Source of the DNA: a virus
DNA: 27,278 nt
Direction: 5' to 3' (one strand)
IMG/VR virus record: IMGVR_UViG_3300009620_000038
Coordinates: 1 to 27,278 of that record
Under the pieces are notes generated by a model. The model ran no database searches, was not told the DNA's origin, and saw only the letters and a list, made by a program, of their open reading frames with translations. Below, one piece after another: positions 15,078 to 21,561 of this stretch; the first letter of the stretch is position 1, and every line of letters starts with the position of its first letter. The translations under genes were made by a program, and so were the position numbers.

Positions 15078-15489
15078 AATGTCTCCCCTCACAGGCTTTG
15101 CAGTTAACTATCGCAGCCTCTGAGCAAAAATTTTCTGGTGCATGTATGCACTCGGTATCCTGTGGTGCTATCTCCCGGTATAGTTTCTCTAGTCTATCCC
15201 ATAAATCCAGATGATCCATCAGCCATTCATGTGTATGGATCATCCTCTCTTGTGTGGCCGTCAGCATTGCTCGAATACCCGGTAGGTCTGCCGTCAAGGT
15301 AACGAGATCCTGTTTGTTATTCTTTAACATCTTCATTATTATCTCGAGTTGGCCTGGGTCTATTGTATCAGGGGGTTTCACCCCTAGGTCCGCACCATCC
15401 GGGATAATCGTGAAGCCATTAAGGCGTACAGTTTCATAGAGCTGTACGCCTTTTTCAATTTGTCTAAGGTCTACTATATTTTGGTCCAT
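15058..15489 (-). CDS. TubC-like docking domain protein with C-terminal Cys cluster (143 aa)
   Basis: Residues about 12-66 follow the TubC N-terminal docking pattern: a helix, G-F-T-I-I-P-DGADLGVKPPDTI beta hairpin, then a helix ending KNNKQDLVTL. The middle (70-108) is helical and Trp-rich. The C-terminus has Cys114, Cys122, Cys130 and Cys133 (C-x7-C-x7-C-x2-C), a probable zinc site. It overlaps the ATPase gene by 16 bases, with GAGG seven bases before the ATG, and the sigma-like gene by 20. A protein-protein adaptor in the replication or transcription complex is plausible. Family assignment is from the visible pattern. Confidence 0.5.
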   Translation of the reverse strand: MDQNIVDLRQIEKGVQLYETVRLNGFTIIPDGADLGVKPPDTIDPGQLEIIMKMLKNNKQDLVTLTADLPGIRAMLTATQERMIHTHEWLMDHLDLWDRLEKLYREIAPQDTECIHAPENFCSEAAIVNCKACEGRHYGKQLT

Positions 15490-16775
15490 GCTCCCCCCTC
15501 ATATGGTACTTCATCATAGGTAGCAGGCAAGGCGTACTTTTCTCCCACCTTGGTTAACTTGTTATCTCTTACCCATTCAGACAGGCGAGGAGCCATACTC
15601 CTCTCCATGTAGTCCCCTATTTCCTGGGCTGTTTTAGCCCCGGACATCAGGTAGTTTTTAACCTGGTCATATTGTGTCTGGGCAGTACGCATCTCTGTTT
15701 TAGATATATCGCTTGAACTAAGCCTTTGTATGGATGACAAGCGATTATCCTCAAAGCTGAACTGCCACCCCATCTCTTTTATCAGCCCGGTATTGTTTGC
15801 TTTACGGTGGAACAAACCAAACTTGGTTACGTTCTCTCCTACCTGTTGATCCTTTAATACCTCAAACACATGGCGAGAAGCATTAACCTTATAGACAGAA
15901 CCATGCAATGCCTTGAGCCCTGTCTCCTGTTTGTTTGGATGATCAATAATCATAGAAGATATCTTTAGTTCTCGTAATGCCATGAATGCCCGTAACACTA
16001 CGTCTTGTGCGGTTGCGTCGCCCATTACTGCTGTTCCCATAGAATCTATAACAACAAATTCTATTTCTTTATCAGATACTATATCCTTTAGGGTTTCAAC
16101 CTCATCGGCTATACCAGAGGTCATCGACTTGTACCATATGTGTGACTTGCCTGGCAATCCCAACACACTACGTATCTGTGTAACACGGCTATGTAGTTCT
16201 TGATAAGATGTTTCCCAGTCCAGGTACAGCACGTTCTTACGTTGTACCTTTAGGCCGCCATGTTCATAGCCGGCATCGACCAGCACTGCTAGGTACTGAG
16301 CGAATAAACTTTTGCCGGCAGATCCAATACCAAAAATTAGTGTTGGGTTTTCTACTTGTATTAGTGGATAAATGAGCCACTCGGCCTGTTCCTCTTTGGC
16401 GTCACCGGTTAGCAGCATCTCTGGTGAGCCTGATCGATAGTCAGTTAATATTGATTCGCAGAGCTGCTCCATGATGATGTCCCACTCTGCTTTTTCAACG
16501 CTTGGATCTGCATCGAATAGTAATTTAGCGAATGAGTTTCTACTAGTGGGGCTAGTCAATATGACTCGCCCCCCACGTAGATGGCCCTGACTAGTGATGC
16601 GTTCCGATGAGAACTGAATCTCAGCTTTCACTTCTTTGTCATGGCTGGTACGAAAGTACTTAGCGGTAGCCCGGACATTTAATTCGGGCCACGTCAGGGT
16701 GTAGTTGCCAGTGCCTCGTATACCACCAAGTTCAAAGTTATCTGTTCTTTTCTTTGGGTCGGTAATATCATCCAT
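15474..16775 (-). CDS. RecA-fold AAA_25 (RepA-like) ATPase, replication helicase/loader candidate (433 aa)
   Basis: Numbering from the ATG at 16775: residues 149-156 are the Walker A loop GIGSAGKS, YLDWET (184-189) is the conserved strand after it, FVVIDSMG (240-247) is Walker B, and SMIIDHPNK (274-282) is a sensor segment. This is the order of AAA_25/RepA hexameric ATPases found beside phage replication genes. The N-terminal 140 residues form a separate mixed domain. The C-terminus (about 365-425) looks like a winged helix (AKTAQEIGDYM... NKLTKVGEKYAL). Start: ATG at 16775 overlaps the upstream stop by eight bases. A TTG at 16793 has AGGGGGG at seven-base spacing and is a real alternative. 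Likely unwinds or loads at the phage origin. Confidence 0.75.
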   Translation of the reverse strand: MDDITDPKKRTDNFELGGIRGTGNYTLTWPELNVRATAKYFRTSHDKEVKAEIQFSSERITSQGHLRGGRVILTSPTSRNSFAKLLFDADPSVEKAEWDIIMEQLCESILTDYRSGSPEMLLTGDAKEEQAEWLIYPLIQVENPTLIFGIGSAGKSLFAQYLAVLVDAGYEHGGLKVQRKNVLYLDWETSYQELHSRVTQIRSVLGLPGKSHIWYKSMTSGIADEVETLKDIVSDKEIEFVVIDSMGTAVMGDATAQDVVLRAFMALRELKISSMIIDHPNKQETGLKALHGSVYKVNASRHVFEVLKDQQVGENVTKFGLFHRKANNTGLIKEMGWQFSFEDNRLSSIQRLSSSDISKTEMRTAQTQYDQVKNYLMSGAKTAQEIGDYMERSMAPRLSEWVRDNKLTKVGEKYALPATYDEVPYEGGAWTKI

Positions 16776-17028
16776 CAATTCGTCTGGGTTCAATGTTTGT
16801 CCCCCCTGTAGTCTTAGGAGATTCTGCCGGACGAGGTGTAGCCTGTAAATACACACGGCGTGGTGACTGTTCAGTGTTCACCCATTCTCCTAGCGTTCTT
16901 AATTCTATTTCTCTTTCCTTGAGGTTGTTGGTCCGCCGCATCTCTGCTAGTATCAGGGCCTGTTGCTGTTGGTTGTAACAGGCATCGCACCATATAGGTG
17001 CGTGTGGATAATCAAGGGTGCAGATCAT
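16768..17028 (-). CDS. Small hypothetical protein with Cys/His N-terminus (86 aa)
   Basis: ATG at 17028 overlaps the nuclease stop as ATGA. Residues 3-17 contain Cys3, His9, Cys14 and Cys17 (PHAPIWCDAC), a plausible small zinc site. A helix (QQQALILAEMRRTNNLKEREIELRTL) follows, then a polar, Pro/Thr-rich tail. Between a PD-(D/E)XK protein and the ATPase it may be an adaptor in the replication or recombination complex. I do not recognise a family. Confidence 0.5.
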   Translation of the reverse strand: MICTLDYPHAPIWCDACYNQQQQALILAEMRRTNNLKEREIELRTLGEWVNTEQSPRRVYLQATPRPAESPKTTGGTNIEPRRIDG

Positions 17029-17810
17029 CTCGCCCCCTTGATAGATCCCGTTAGTTGTCCTACCAAGTGAGCCATCCTGGCAGACAGCCCAAAGATTTCT
17101 GTGCTGAGTCGCAGGTCTACCGGGACAACATCAGCATAAGAGCCGTCTCTCATGATGTATACAATGTTTGCCTTAGTGGGGGTGTAGATACTACCCATGT
17201 TATCCAGGGCATTAGCATAAGCTGCGAGTTGGGCATGGTCTTTAGAATATAATGCGGGCCCATAAGTTTCATAAGTGTCGCGATTTTTGGTTTTCCAGTC
17301 CCATAAGACAGGCTCCATAGTTTTAGGATCAAATGATATAGCATCTGCTGTGCCACCATAGTTTAGTACCGGGTGGTAGAGGAACACCTCTGAAGCAATC
17401 CAGTTATGTTTAGATCCGACATCTTTCAGCCAGGCTGTAAACATATCATTCTCTTCATCTATTTCTTTGCCGTTACTTTTTATGTACCTCTCGATACATT
17501 CATGTAGAGCATTGCCTTCAGCTATACTCTTGGCAGTTTCCTCTTTGGCTGCATTGAAGTTAGTCGGCTTACTATTCCGGATTAATTTCGTGGCCCAGCT
17601 AACAGCTATACCAAAGTTATCTCCTGCGGTATGCGTATTCAAGGCGGTCACGCTCGATAGTTCAGCACTAGGTTCTCCCCCCGGGTACGTCACCATGTAT
17701 TTATGCACCTCATTGTCCCCGTGTTTTCTGGTGATCCGGGTAATGTTTACATTTGTTTTAGACTTTAGGGTATGTTCCTGTGTTATTGGTTCTTTTATTT
17801 CTTTTGCCAT
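17025..17810 (-). CDS. PD-(D/E)XK exonuclease-like protein, Cas4/RecB type (261 aa)
   Basis: Start ATG 17810 lies one base after the upstream stop, with GGAG nine bases before; the frame is open further up but that would overlap. The RecB/Cas4-type nuclease motifs are in order: GNALHECIERYI with H103, an acidic strand start (E141), NYGGTADAIS with D156, LWDWKTK with D171 and K173, and HAQLAAYANAL with the conserved Gln194. This family degrades or resects DNA ends in recombination and replication. Cysteines for a Cas4 iron-sulfur cluster are not seen, so it is closer to phage exonucleases. It is co-transcribed with a winged-helix protein and an SSB-like candidate, which suits a recombination module. 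Confidence 0.75.
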   Translation of the reverse strand: MAKEIKEPITQEHTLKSKTNVNITRITRKHGDNEVHKYMVTYPGGEPSAELSSVTALNTHTAGDNFGIAVSWATKLIRNSKPTNFNAAKEETAKSIAEGNALHECIERYIKSNGKEIDEENDMFTAWLKDVGSKHNWIASEVFLYHPVLNYGGTADAISFDPKTMEPVLWDWKTKNRDTYETYGPALYSKDHAQLAAYANALDNMGSIYTPTKANIVYIMRDGSYADVVPVDLRLSTEIFGLSARMAHLVGQLTGSIKGAR

Positions 17811-17811
17811 T

Positions 17812-18114
17812 TTATATACTCCACATCTGTAATTGTTTTTCTTTGATGTACCAGGTTGCCTGGTATTTACCGCTCCCCCCATACACTCGAGGCTCTCCCC
17901 GAAAGATGAGGCCATCACGCTCAAGTTCCGGGAGTCTCTTCCATAGTCCTGATATTGTTGGGTTCTTGTCTCCTATCTCCCCGGCTGTTGCGCCGGGGTA
18001 CTCTTCTATTGTATTCAATACTACCTCTTTCAGCCGGGGCTTGTTGGCCACCGGCTGAGTAGAAGTCCACGGATCGTTCAATCTATGGGTAGGGTAGATG
18101 TCCTGTAGGTTCAT
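17812..18114 (-). CDS. Winged-helix DNA-binding protein (100 aa)
   Basis: The ATGA overlap at 18114 sets the start. Residues about 27-95 form a winged helix: VVLNTIEEYPGATAGEIGDK is helix 1-2, TISGLWKRLPELERDGLI the recognition helix and start of the wing, and RVYGGSGKYQATWYI the wing strands. This resembles the small MarR/DprA-C-terminal-like domains in phage early operons. It probably regulates transcription or takes part in origin recognition. The N-terminal 25 residues are unstructured and Pro/Thr-rich. Confidence 0.65.
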   Translation of the reverse strand: MNLQDIYPTHRLNDPWTSTQPVANKPRLKEVVLNTIEEYPGATAGEIGDKNPTISGLWKRLPELERDGLIFRGEPRVYGGSGKYQATWYIKEKQLQMWSI

Positions 18115-18743
18115 ACCTTCATTACCCCTTGGTCATCAGGGGTGTTGTCCACAACGTCCTCTTCATCTACGATATCTTCCACCCCAATGGTATTCGCACG
18201 TATATGTGCAGCCAACTTGTTAACTGCCAGTGCTGCCATCTCTATCCACTCGGGATCTGGGAACTCTCCTGTGCGCTCGTAGTACGCTACTATGAGAGCC
18301 GTCGCATTGGTCTTGGAGTTGCCAGTCTCTTGTCCATCAGCTCTCCACTGATCTGATTGGGATGGTGTCCACCCGGTAGGTGCTACCACCTGTGGGGTTG
18401 GAGCTAGGGGTGGAGCTGTGGCGGTGGGCTCAACGCTCGTAGCATCAGGCTGTTTCGCTATTGTTACTGAAACCAGGTTGTACTGAGACCTACCCTCATA
18501 TTCCCCGGAAGGTCTGGCTGATACCATGATATGCTGGCCTTCCAAGCTATGTACGTCTCCGAGCTGGGCCTCTAGGATCACTAGGTATTTTGGTTTTTCT
18601 CTAGTCTCCCGGGCTAACCAAATCTTTAAGTCTATCGTTTCATCCGCGTTATCCGGGCGCAAAATTATTCTACCTGGCCGGGTCTCTTCCGGTTCAAAAT
18701 ATCTTTCAACGATACCGGCAATCGCTATTGGGTCAGCGGGCAT
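18111..18743 (-). CDS. Hypothetical replication-linked protein, SSB-like architecture (210 aa)
   Basis: ATG at 18743 has AAGGAG five bases upstream, inside the end of the previous gene. Residues 1-95 are beta-rich with an OB-like alternation (RIILRPDN, IDLKIWLARE, KYLVILEAQLGD, HIMVSARPSG, YNLVSVTIA). Then comes a Pro/Ala/Thr-rich linker (about 97-120), a helical part (130-185), and a strongly acidic C-terminus (VEDIVDEEDVVDNTPDD). OB fold, flexible linker and acidic tail are the layout of single-strand DNA-binding proteins, and the neighbours are a nuclease and a RecA-fold ATPase. No aromatic ssDNA-binding signature is certain, so this remains a hypothesis. Confidence 0.45.
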   Translation of the reverse strand: MPADPIAIAGIVERYFEPEETRPGRIILRPDNADETIDLKIWLARETREKPKYLVILEAQLGDVHSLEGQHIMVSARPSGEYEGRSQYNLVSVTIAKQPDATSVEPTATAPPLAPTPQVVAPTGWTPSQSDQWRADGQETGNSKTNATALIVAYYERTGEFPDPEWIEMAALAVNKLAAHIRANTIGVEDIVDEEDVVDNTPDDQGVMKV

Positions 18744-18984
18744 AAATCTCCTTCACGTTTGTATTAATTCTGTCTGCATTTTTTACCTTGATTGCAGCAT
18801 CAAGCTGATCCTTGGTGTACACATACCCACGCTGAAATGGAATGCCTTGCAACCATCCCTCATTCCTATACGTATTCAACGTAGAAGCTGATACACCTAT
18901 GTAGTTACGAGCCTCGACGGGCTCGTACAATTCCACGATACAGGCATTACTCCTACAGCTACAGCCGTTATGGATTCTGATCAT
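18733..18984 (-). CDS. Excisionase/MerR-type helix-turn-helix protein, first gene of leftward operon (83 aa)
   Basis: ATG at 18984 follows a near-perfect AAGGAGG. Residues about 20-66 match an HTH_17/excisionase-type winged HTH: VELYEPVEARNYIGVSASTLNTYRNEGWL then GIPFQRGYVYTKDQLDAAI. The N-terminus has Cys8, Cys10 and Cys15, an unusual Cys-x-Cys for this family. As the promoter-proximal gene it may regulate its own operon; two copies of TACTAAAG lie at the ribosome site (18995-19002) and at the -35 box (19039-19046). No integrase is visible, so true excision is unsupported. Confidence 0.65.
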   Translation of the reverse strand: MIRIHNGCSCRSNACIVELYEPVEARNYIGVSASTLNTYRNEGWLQGIPFQRGYVYTKDQLDAAIKVKNADRINTNVKEIYAR

Positions 18985-19021
18985 GTTTCCTCCTTACTAA
19001 AGATATTGTGATCTATAAGCT

Positions 19022-19050
19022 ATTATACAATTAGGGCGTACTAAAGTCAA
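19022..19050 (-). promoter_or_regulatory. Sigma70-type promoter of the leftward early operon
   Basis: On the - strand TTGACT (19050-19045) and TATAAT (19027-19022) are separated by exactly 17 bp. Transcription would begin near 19015, about 30 bases before the HTH gene. A direct repeat TACTAAAG (+ strand) overlaps the -35 region and recurs at the ribosome site, a possible operator pair. Confidence 0.85.
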
Positions 19051-19175
19051 CTTTTCTTACACCAACGGCACTGGCATCGGCGAGGTAGTTGGTGTTTGCG
19101 GAAGAAGCATAGAAGCCAGTGCCACCTTGTAGAATGTATTAATCGTAAGCACTCACCACAAATTACTATCGTCAA
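19047..19175 (-). CDS. Cysteine-rich micro-ORF, zinc-ribbon candidate (42 aa, TTG start)
   Basis: Between the upstream terminator and the operon promoter a short frame starts TTG at 19175 after AGGGGGTGAG and ends in the TGA at 19047-19049, which is part of the -35 box. The product holds Cys6 and Cys9 (VICGEC), Cys23, and Cys34, Cys36 and Cys39 (RRCQCRWCKKS), with three His, which looks like a small zinc ribbon. The other two frames are also open here and one reads GTGFYASSANTNYLADASAV, which could be a decayed structural fragment. Non-canonical start and size keep this tentative. Confidence 0.3.
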   Translation of the reverse strand: MTIVICGECLRLIHSTRWHWLLCFFRKHQLPRRCQCRWCKKS

Positions 19176-19201
19176 GGCTCACCCCCTGTTCTGTATTCAT
19201 T

Positions 19202-19242
19202 GGGTCGGGTAAACGGTGCAGAGTGCACCACCTGCCCGGCCC
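19202..19242 (-). other. GC-rich two-part hairpin after the terminator
   Basis: GGGTCGGG (19202-19209) pairs with CCCGGCCC (19235-19242, one G-T wobble). Inside it GGTGCA (19215-19220) pairs with TGCACC (19224-19229) around a GAG loop. On the - strand it follows the T-run of the intrinsic terminator and may back it up or shield the RNA end. Confidence 0.6.
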
Positions 19243-19275
19243 AAAAAAAAGGGGTGGTCCTTAGTGACCACCCCT
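19243..19275 (-). terminator. Intrinsic terminator of the 19292-21368 leftward unit
   Basis: Read leftward, AGGGGTGGTC pairs perfectly with GACCACCCCT around a six-base loop and is followed by nine T (A-run 19243-19250 plus the stem end on the + strand). This is a textbook rho-independent terminator, 16 bases past the stop of the 79-residue gene. Confidence 0.9.
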
Positions 19276-19291
19276 CGGATCTTGAATTGTT

Positions 19292-19531
19292 TTAACTCTC
19301 ACCCCCTTCGCAGTCTTTCGGCCCGTGCCAACCTCGGCCTAATTGAACGCCGTGAACGCTACAGTGCTGTTCCGGAAACTGCTCCTGGGTGGGCATCAGG
19401 ATTATATTGATCCGGGTTGCACCACCACTGATGTTTATTTCCAGGTTGTATTCACTGATGTCATAGTGATCGCTTAACATCTTGCGTACAGCTCTCAAGA
19501 CTTTCTCTTCCCGACTTATTGGATCAACCAT
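19292..19531 (-). CDS. Hypothetical protein (79 aa)
   Basis: ATG at 19531 is used, with AGAGGAG about seven bases upstream; an in-frame ATG at 19567 would overlap the previous gene. The N-terminus is charged and helical (DPISREEKVLRAVRKMLSDHY), followed by strands (YNLEINISGG, TRINIILMPT) and a Cys/His/Gly-rich end (HCSVHGVQLGRGWHGPKDCEGGES). Two Cys and three His near the end could bind metal. No family recognised. Last gene before the terminator. Confidence 0.55.
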   Translation of the reverse strand: MVDPISREEKVLRAVRKMLSDHYDISEYNLEINISGGATRINIILMPTQEQFPEQHCSVHGVQLGRGWHGPKDCEGGES

Positions 19532-19548
19532 TATTTTCTCCTCTCTCT

Positions 19549-20124
19549 TTAAGATATTCGCTTCCAACAGTCATACGTTCCCTGTCCATACATACCAGAC
19601 TTGCTATCACCTACGTTTGCAGTCATTAGGAATGTGTAAAATTCTGGATACTCTACCTTCAAATCTCCTTCACCTGTACCAAAGTTCTCCAATATAACTT
19701 GTAGGTCAAAGACTTCTTCTTCTAGTATCTCTAATCCAAGAGGTGTTCTTGTGTCATAGTGAATAAATGTTTTTTCTTCAGTCATACTCTGTTCCTGTTT
19801 GGGGTCTAGCCTAAAGGATGCATTGGCTATTCCTTCAGATATACATGGATCATGTTTAGTTCCACACTGTCCGCTATGTTGTTGTTCAGCAATGGTCATC
19901 ACCCTAGCAACAACCCCGATGATGGACAAACTTGTTGCAATGTGGTCTGGTAGGTTAACTACTTCCTCAACCTCGACCCCTTGCCTATCGCAATAGACTC
20001 TGACTGTATAAGAATTCGTATTAGTTCTTTCCTGTAATGTCTTAATGGTAGTCTGGAGCGAGTCAACCATTGCCTCGCATATCCCGTGTGGATTCTCCTC
20101 TACTAGTCTCTTAATCTTTCCCAT
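19549..20124 (-). CDS. Hypothetical protein, possibly two-domain (191 aa)
   Basis: ATG at 20124 has TAGGAG eight bases upstream, right after an AATACA box. The first half is a helix (MGKIKRLVEENPHGICEAMVDSLQTTIKTL) plus beta strands and a hydrophobic helix (IATSLSIIGVVARVM). The second half begins after a polar linker (KQEQSMTEEKT) and has IHYDTRTPLGLEI, a helix and a Tyr/Phe-rich segment. An internal ATG at that linker is preceded by AGGAA and could start a separate 78-residue product. No function can be assigned. Confidence 0.5.
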   Translation of the reverse strand: MGKIKRLVEENPHGICEAMVDSLQTTIKTLQERTNTNSYTVRVYCDRQGVEVEEVVNLPDHIATSLSIIGVVARVMTIAEQQHSGQCGTKHDPCISEGIANASFRLDPKQEQSMTEEKTFIHYDTRTPLGLEILEEEVFDLQVILENFGTGEGDLKVEYPEFYTFLMTANVGDSKSGMYGQGTYDCWKRIS

Positions 20125-20146
20125 ATGTTCTACTCCTATACTGTAT

Positions 20147-20218
20147 TTATGGCTCTCGCCTACACCCCCCGGGGGGTGTTTCGACCGGGAGCCACTCGGT
20201 CTCGTCAGGGCGATTAAT
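20147..20218 (-). CDS. Possible 23-residue micro-ORF with ATT start
   Basis: A frame overlapping the stop of the 43-residue gene (ATTAA) runs to a TAA at 20147. It is preceded by AAAGAGG, nine bases away, but has only ATT as a start. It reads (I)NRPDETEWLPVETPPGG and covers the 18-bp palindrome at 20162. Noted because its neighbours form a coupled chain of micro-ORFs; it may equally be leader RNA. Confidence 0.2.
   Translation of the reverse strand: MNRPDETEWLPVETPPGGCRREP
20162..20179. repeat. 18-bp perfect GC palindrome
   Basis: ACACCCCCCGGGGGGTGT is exactly self-complementary. It lies about 40-55 bases upstream of the 20124 start on the leftward transcript and could form an RNA hairpin or a protein-binding dyad. 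Confidence 0.8.
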
Positions 20219-20345
20219 CTGTTGCCGTCACCTCTTTCTGTTTTGTATTCACTGCTTTTATATCCTCGACCACTACAAATTTAATGGCCGGGAATGTGTA
20301 TGGGTATGGGATAAATCCCTGGTCGATAGCTTGTTTAGAATTCAA
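20214..20345 (-). CDS. Small hypothetical protein (43 aa, TTG start)
   Basis: TTG at 20345 follows AAAGAGG by about five bases. The sequence ((M)NSKQAIDQGFIPYPYTF, then PAIKFVVVEDIKAVN) has a protein-like alternation of hydrophobic strand and polar residues. Its C-terminal codons (AVNTKQKEV) coincide with the AATACA box and ribosome site for the next frame. No family recognised. Short size and TTG start limit confidence. Confidence 0.45.
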   Translation of the reverse strand: MNSKQAIDQGFIPYPYTFPAIKFVVVEDIKAVNTKQKEVTATD

Positions 20346-20357
20346 TGTTACCTCTTT

Positions 20358-20453
20358 CTATTCTGTATTAATTGTTCCTCGGATCAGGTTGCTAGTCGCA
20401 ATGTGTCTCGGTCTAATATTTTCGCCCCCTTTCATAATGTATTCATTGCTCAT
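20358..20453 (-). CDS. Small hypothetical peptide (31 aa)
   Basis: ATG at 20453 sits in an ATGA overlap with a short frame that ends at 20450 and could be translated from a TTG at 20515 (21 residues). No ribosome site is visible directly upstream, so coupling would be needed. The peptide reads MSNEYIMKGGENIRPRHIA and ends in TINTE, with the stop in front of the ribosome site of the 43-residue gene. Tentative. Confidence 0.3.
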   Translation of the reverse strand: MSNEYIMKGGENIRPRHIATSNLIRGTINTE

Positions 20454-20485
20454 GGCCACGTTTTCGGATTTGGCCTAAGCTCCTC

Positions 20486-20514
20486 TGGAATTCTGGAAAA
20501 TTTCCAGAATTCCA
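20486..20514. repeat. 14-bp inverted repeat with 1-base centre
   Basis: TGGAATTCTGGAAA and its exact complement TTTCCAGAATTCCA flank a single base at 20500. It lies 18 bases past the GP88-like gene stop on the leftward unit, with no T-run after it, so an operator, an RNA-processing hairpin or a weak terminator are all possible. Confidence 0.85.
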
Positions 20515-20531
20515 ATGGACCAGATCAATTT

Positions 20532-21368
20532 TTAATGTATGCCTATAACTACAGGAATATTTTTAAACTTCCAAGATCCGCAAGCATGCTCTTGATTAGG
20601 TAGGCATGCGTAACATTTGCCCGGACATACAAACGAATTTGCATATCCAAGTTTACGCGCTGATTCTTTTACTACTTTTGCCCATTGTGCCCATAGTGTC
20701 GGCGTGTCTAGTTTGTTAGGCATTTTAAAGGGTGCCGTAACTGCGACGAATTCCCCGCGGACAATTGGCAATTGTTCCATATGGGCCCGTAATTGGCCGT
20801 TGTATTTACTACCACCTGATAAATTAAGCATATAATTTGTTGGCCAAGGTTGGCCAGTTTTGTCATATGCTAGGAACACGGCCCATGACTTGGAGTATCC
20901 ATATACTTGCAAGTCGGGCCGTTTGGCCAATAGATCAAACCAAAATTCGAGAGTGTCCAGGCTGTCTATATCGCCGTCAACATATAAACGGATGGTCTCA
21001 TTTGTTGGTAAGTTTAAGAATGCATTCGTGATATGTTCGGATTTATTCATAATCAGAATAGTATTCTGTAATTGTCTAAAGTATGCATCAGGATACCGCC
21101 AAGCCTTGAAACTATAACACCAATTTAGACAGTCACCCGCCCCTGGGCAAGATATTTTTGGCAGTGTGGAAAACTGCCAAAACTTTAACTTGGAATTGCC
21201 TTTGACGAATATATTCCATTGTGGTTGACCTGTGGCCGTGAATTCCGTGAATTTACTGTGGGCCCGTTTCCAATTCGGGCCCCAATGGGCCGGGGCCCCA
21301 TGGCCGAGGCCGTCCGGGTTGTTAATCGCCGCCTCGGCGAATTCTATCAATTCCGCTCTTGTTACCAT
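20532..21368 (-). CDS. GP88-like cysteine-rich phage protein (278 aa)
   Basis: ATG at 21368 has GGAG eight bases upstream; an ATG 15 bases earlier has none. Two cysteine clusters are evident: Cys74, Cys80 and Cys84 (SCPGAGDCLNWCYSFKAW), followed by RYPDAYFRQLQNT, and Cys248, Cys252, Cys255 and Cys263 (VCPGKCYACLPNQEHACG). Between them is a conserved-looking core (RLYVDGDIDSLDTLEFWFDLL, QVYGYSKSW). This matches my memory of the phage family Gene product 88; its role is unknown, and the clusters could hold zinc or an iron-sulfur centre. It is the first gene after a strong promoter. GGCC and AATT tetranucleotides are conspicuously dense here, which suggests a different ancestry. Confidence 0.6.
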   Translation of the reverse strand: MVTRAELIEFAEAAINNPDGLGHGAPAHWGPNWKRAHSKFTEFTATGQPQWNIFVKGNSKLKFWQFSTLPKISCPGAGDCLNWCYSFKAWRYPDAYFRQLQNTILIMNKSEHITNAFLNLPTNETIRLYVDGDIDSLDTLEFWFDLLAKRPDLQVYGYSKSWAVFLAYDKTGQPWPTNYMLNLSGGSKYNGQLRAHMEQLPIVRGEFVAVTAPFKMPNKLDTPTLWAQWAKVVKESARKLGYANSFVCPGKCYACLPNQEHACGSWKFKNIPVVIGIH

Positions 21369-21414
21369 GTTCACACTCCACAATTTTGTATTTGTAAGCT
21401 TGGCCTACCTCTAG

Positions 21415-21443
21415 ATTATACGCTCATGATAGCCGAATGTCCA
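21415..21443 (-). promoter_or_regulatory. Sigma70-type promoter of the second leftward unit
   Basis: On the - strand TGGACA (21443-21438) and TATAAT (21420-21415) are spaced by 17 bp; only one base departs from consensus. Start would be near 21408, giving a 40-base leader before the GP88-like gene. A TTGACT at 21456-21451 further up lacks a matching -10. Confidence 0.8.
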
Positions 21444-21561
21444 TACCTATAGTCAATAGATTTATAGCTAGATCATCCTATGCTAACACCGTCACAAGTC
21501 TGGGAATTGGGCCGAATTCCTAGGCTTTGACAGGCGCAATCCCTGGAAACGTGGCGCATGC

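Larger units (their letters stand above)
20142..20446 (-). promoter_or_regulatory. Cluster of AATACA boxes preceding micro-ORF starts
   Basis: Read leftward, boxes of the form TNAATACA occur at 20438-20446, 20364-20372, 20244-20252 and 20142-20150. In three of them AAGAGG/AGGAG-type ribosome sites follow within about 10 bases. Related copies lie at 19192-19200, 19135-19143, 18760-18768 and 22010-22018. Confidence 0.5.

Noticed and set aside
18733-18984. Evidence of lysogeny from the excisionase-like protein
   Set aside because: No integrase or convincing attachment repeats are seen, so the HTH protein is treated as a regulator.
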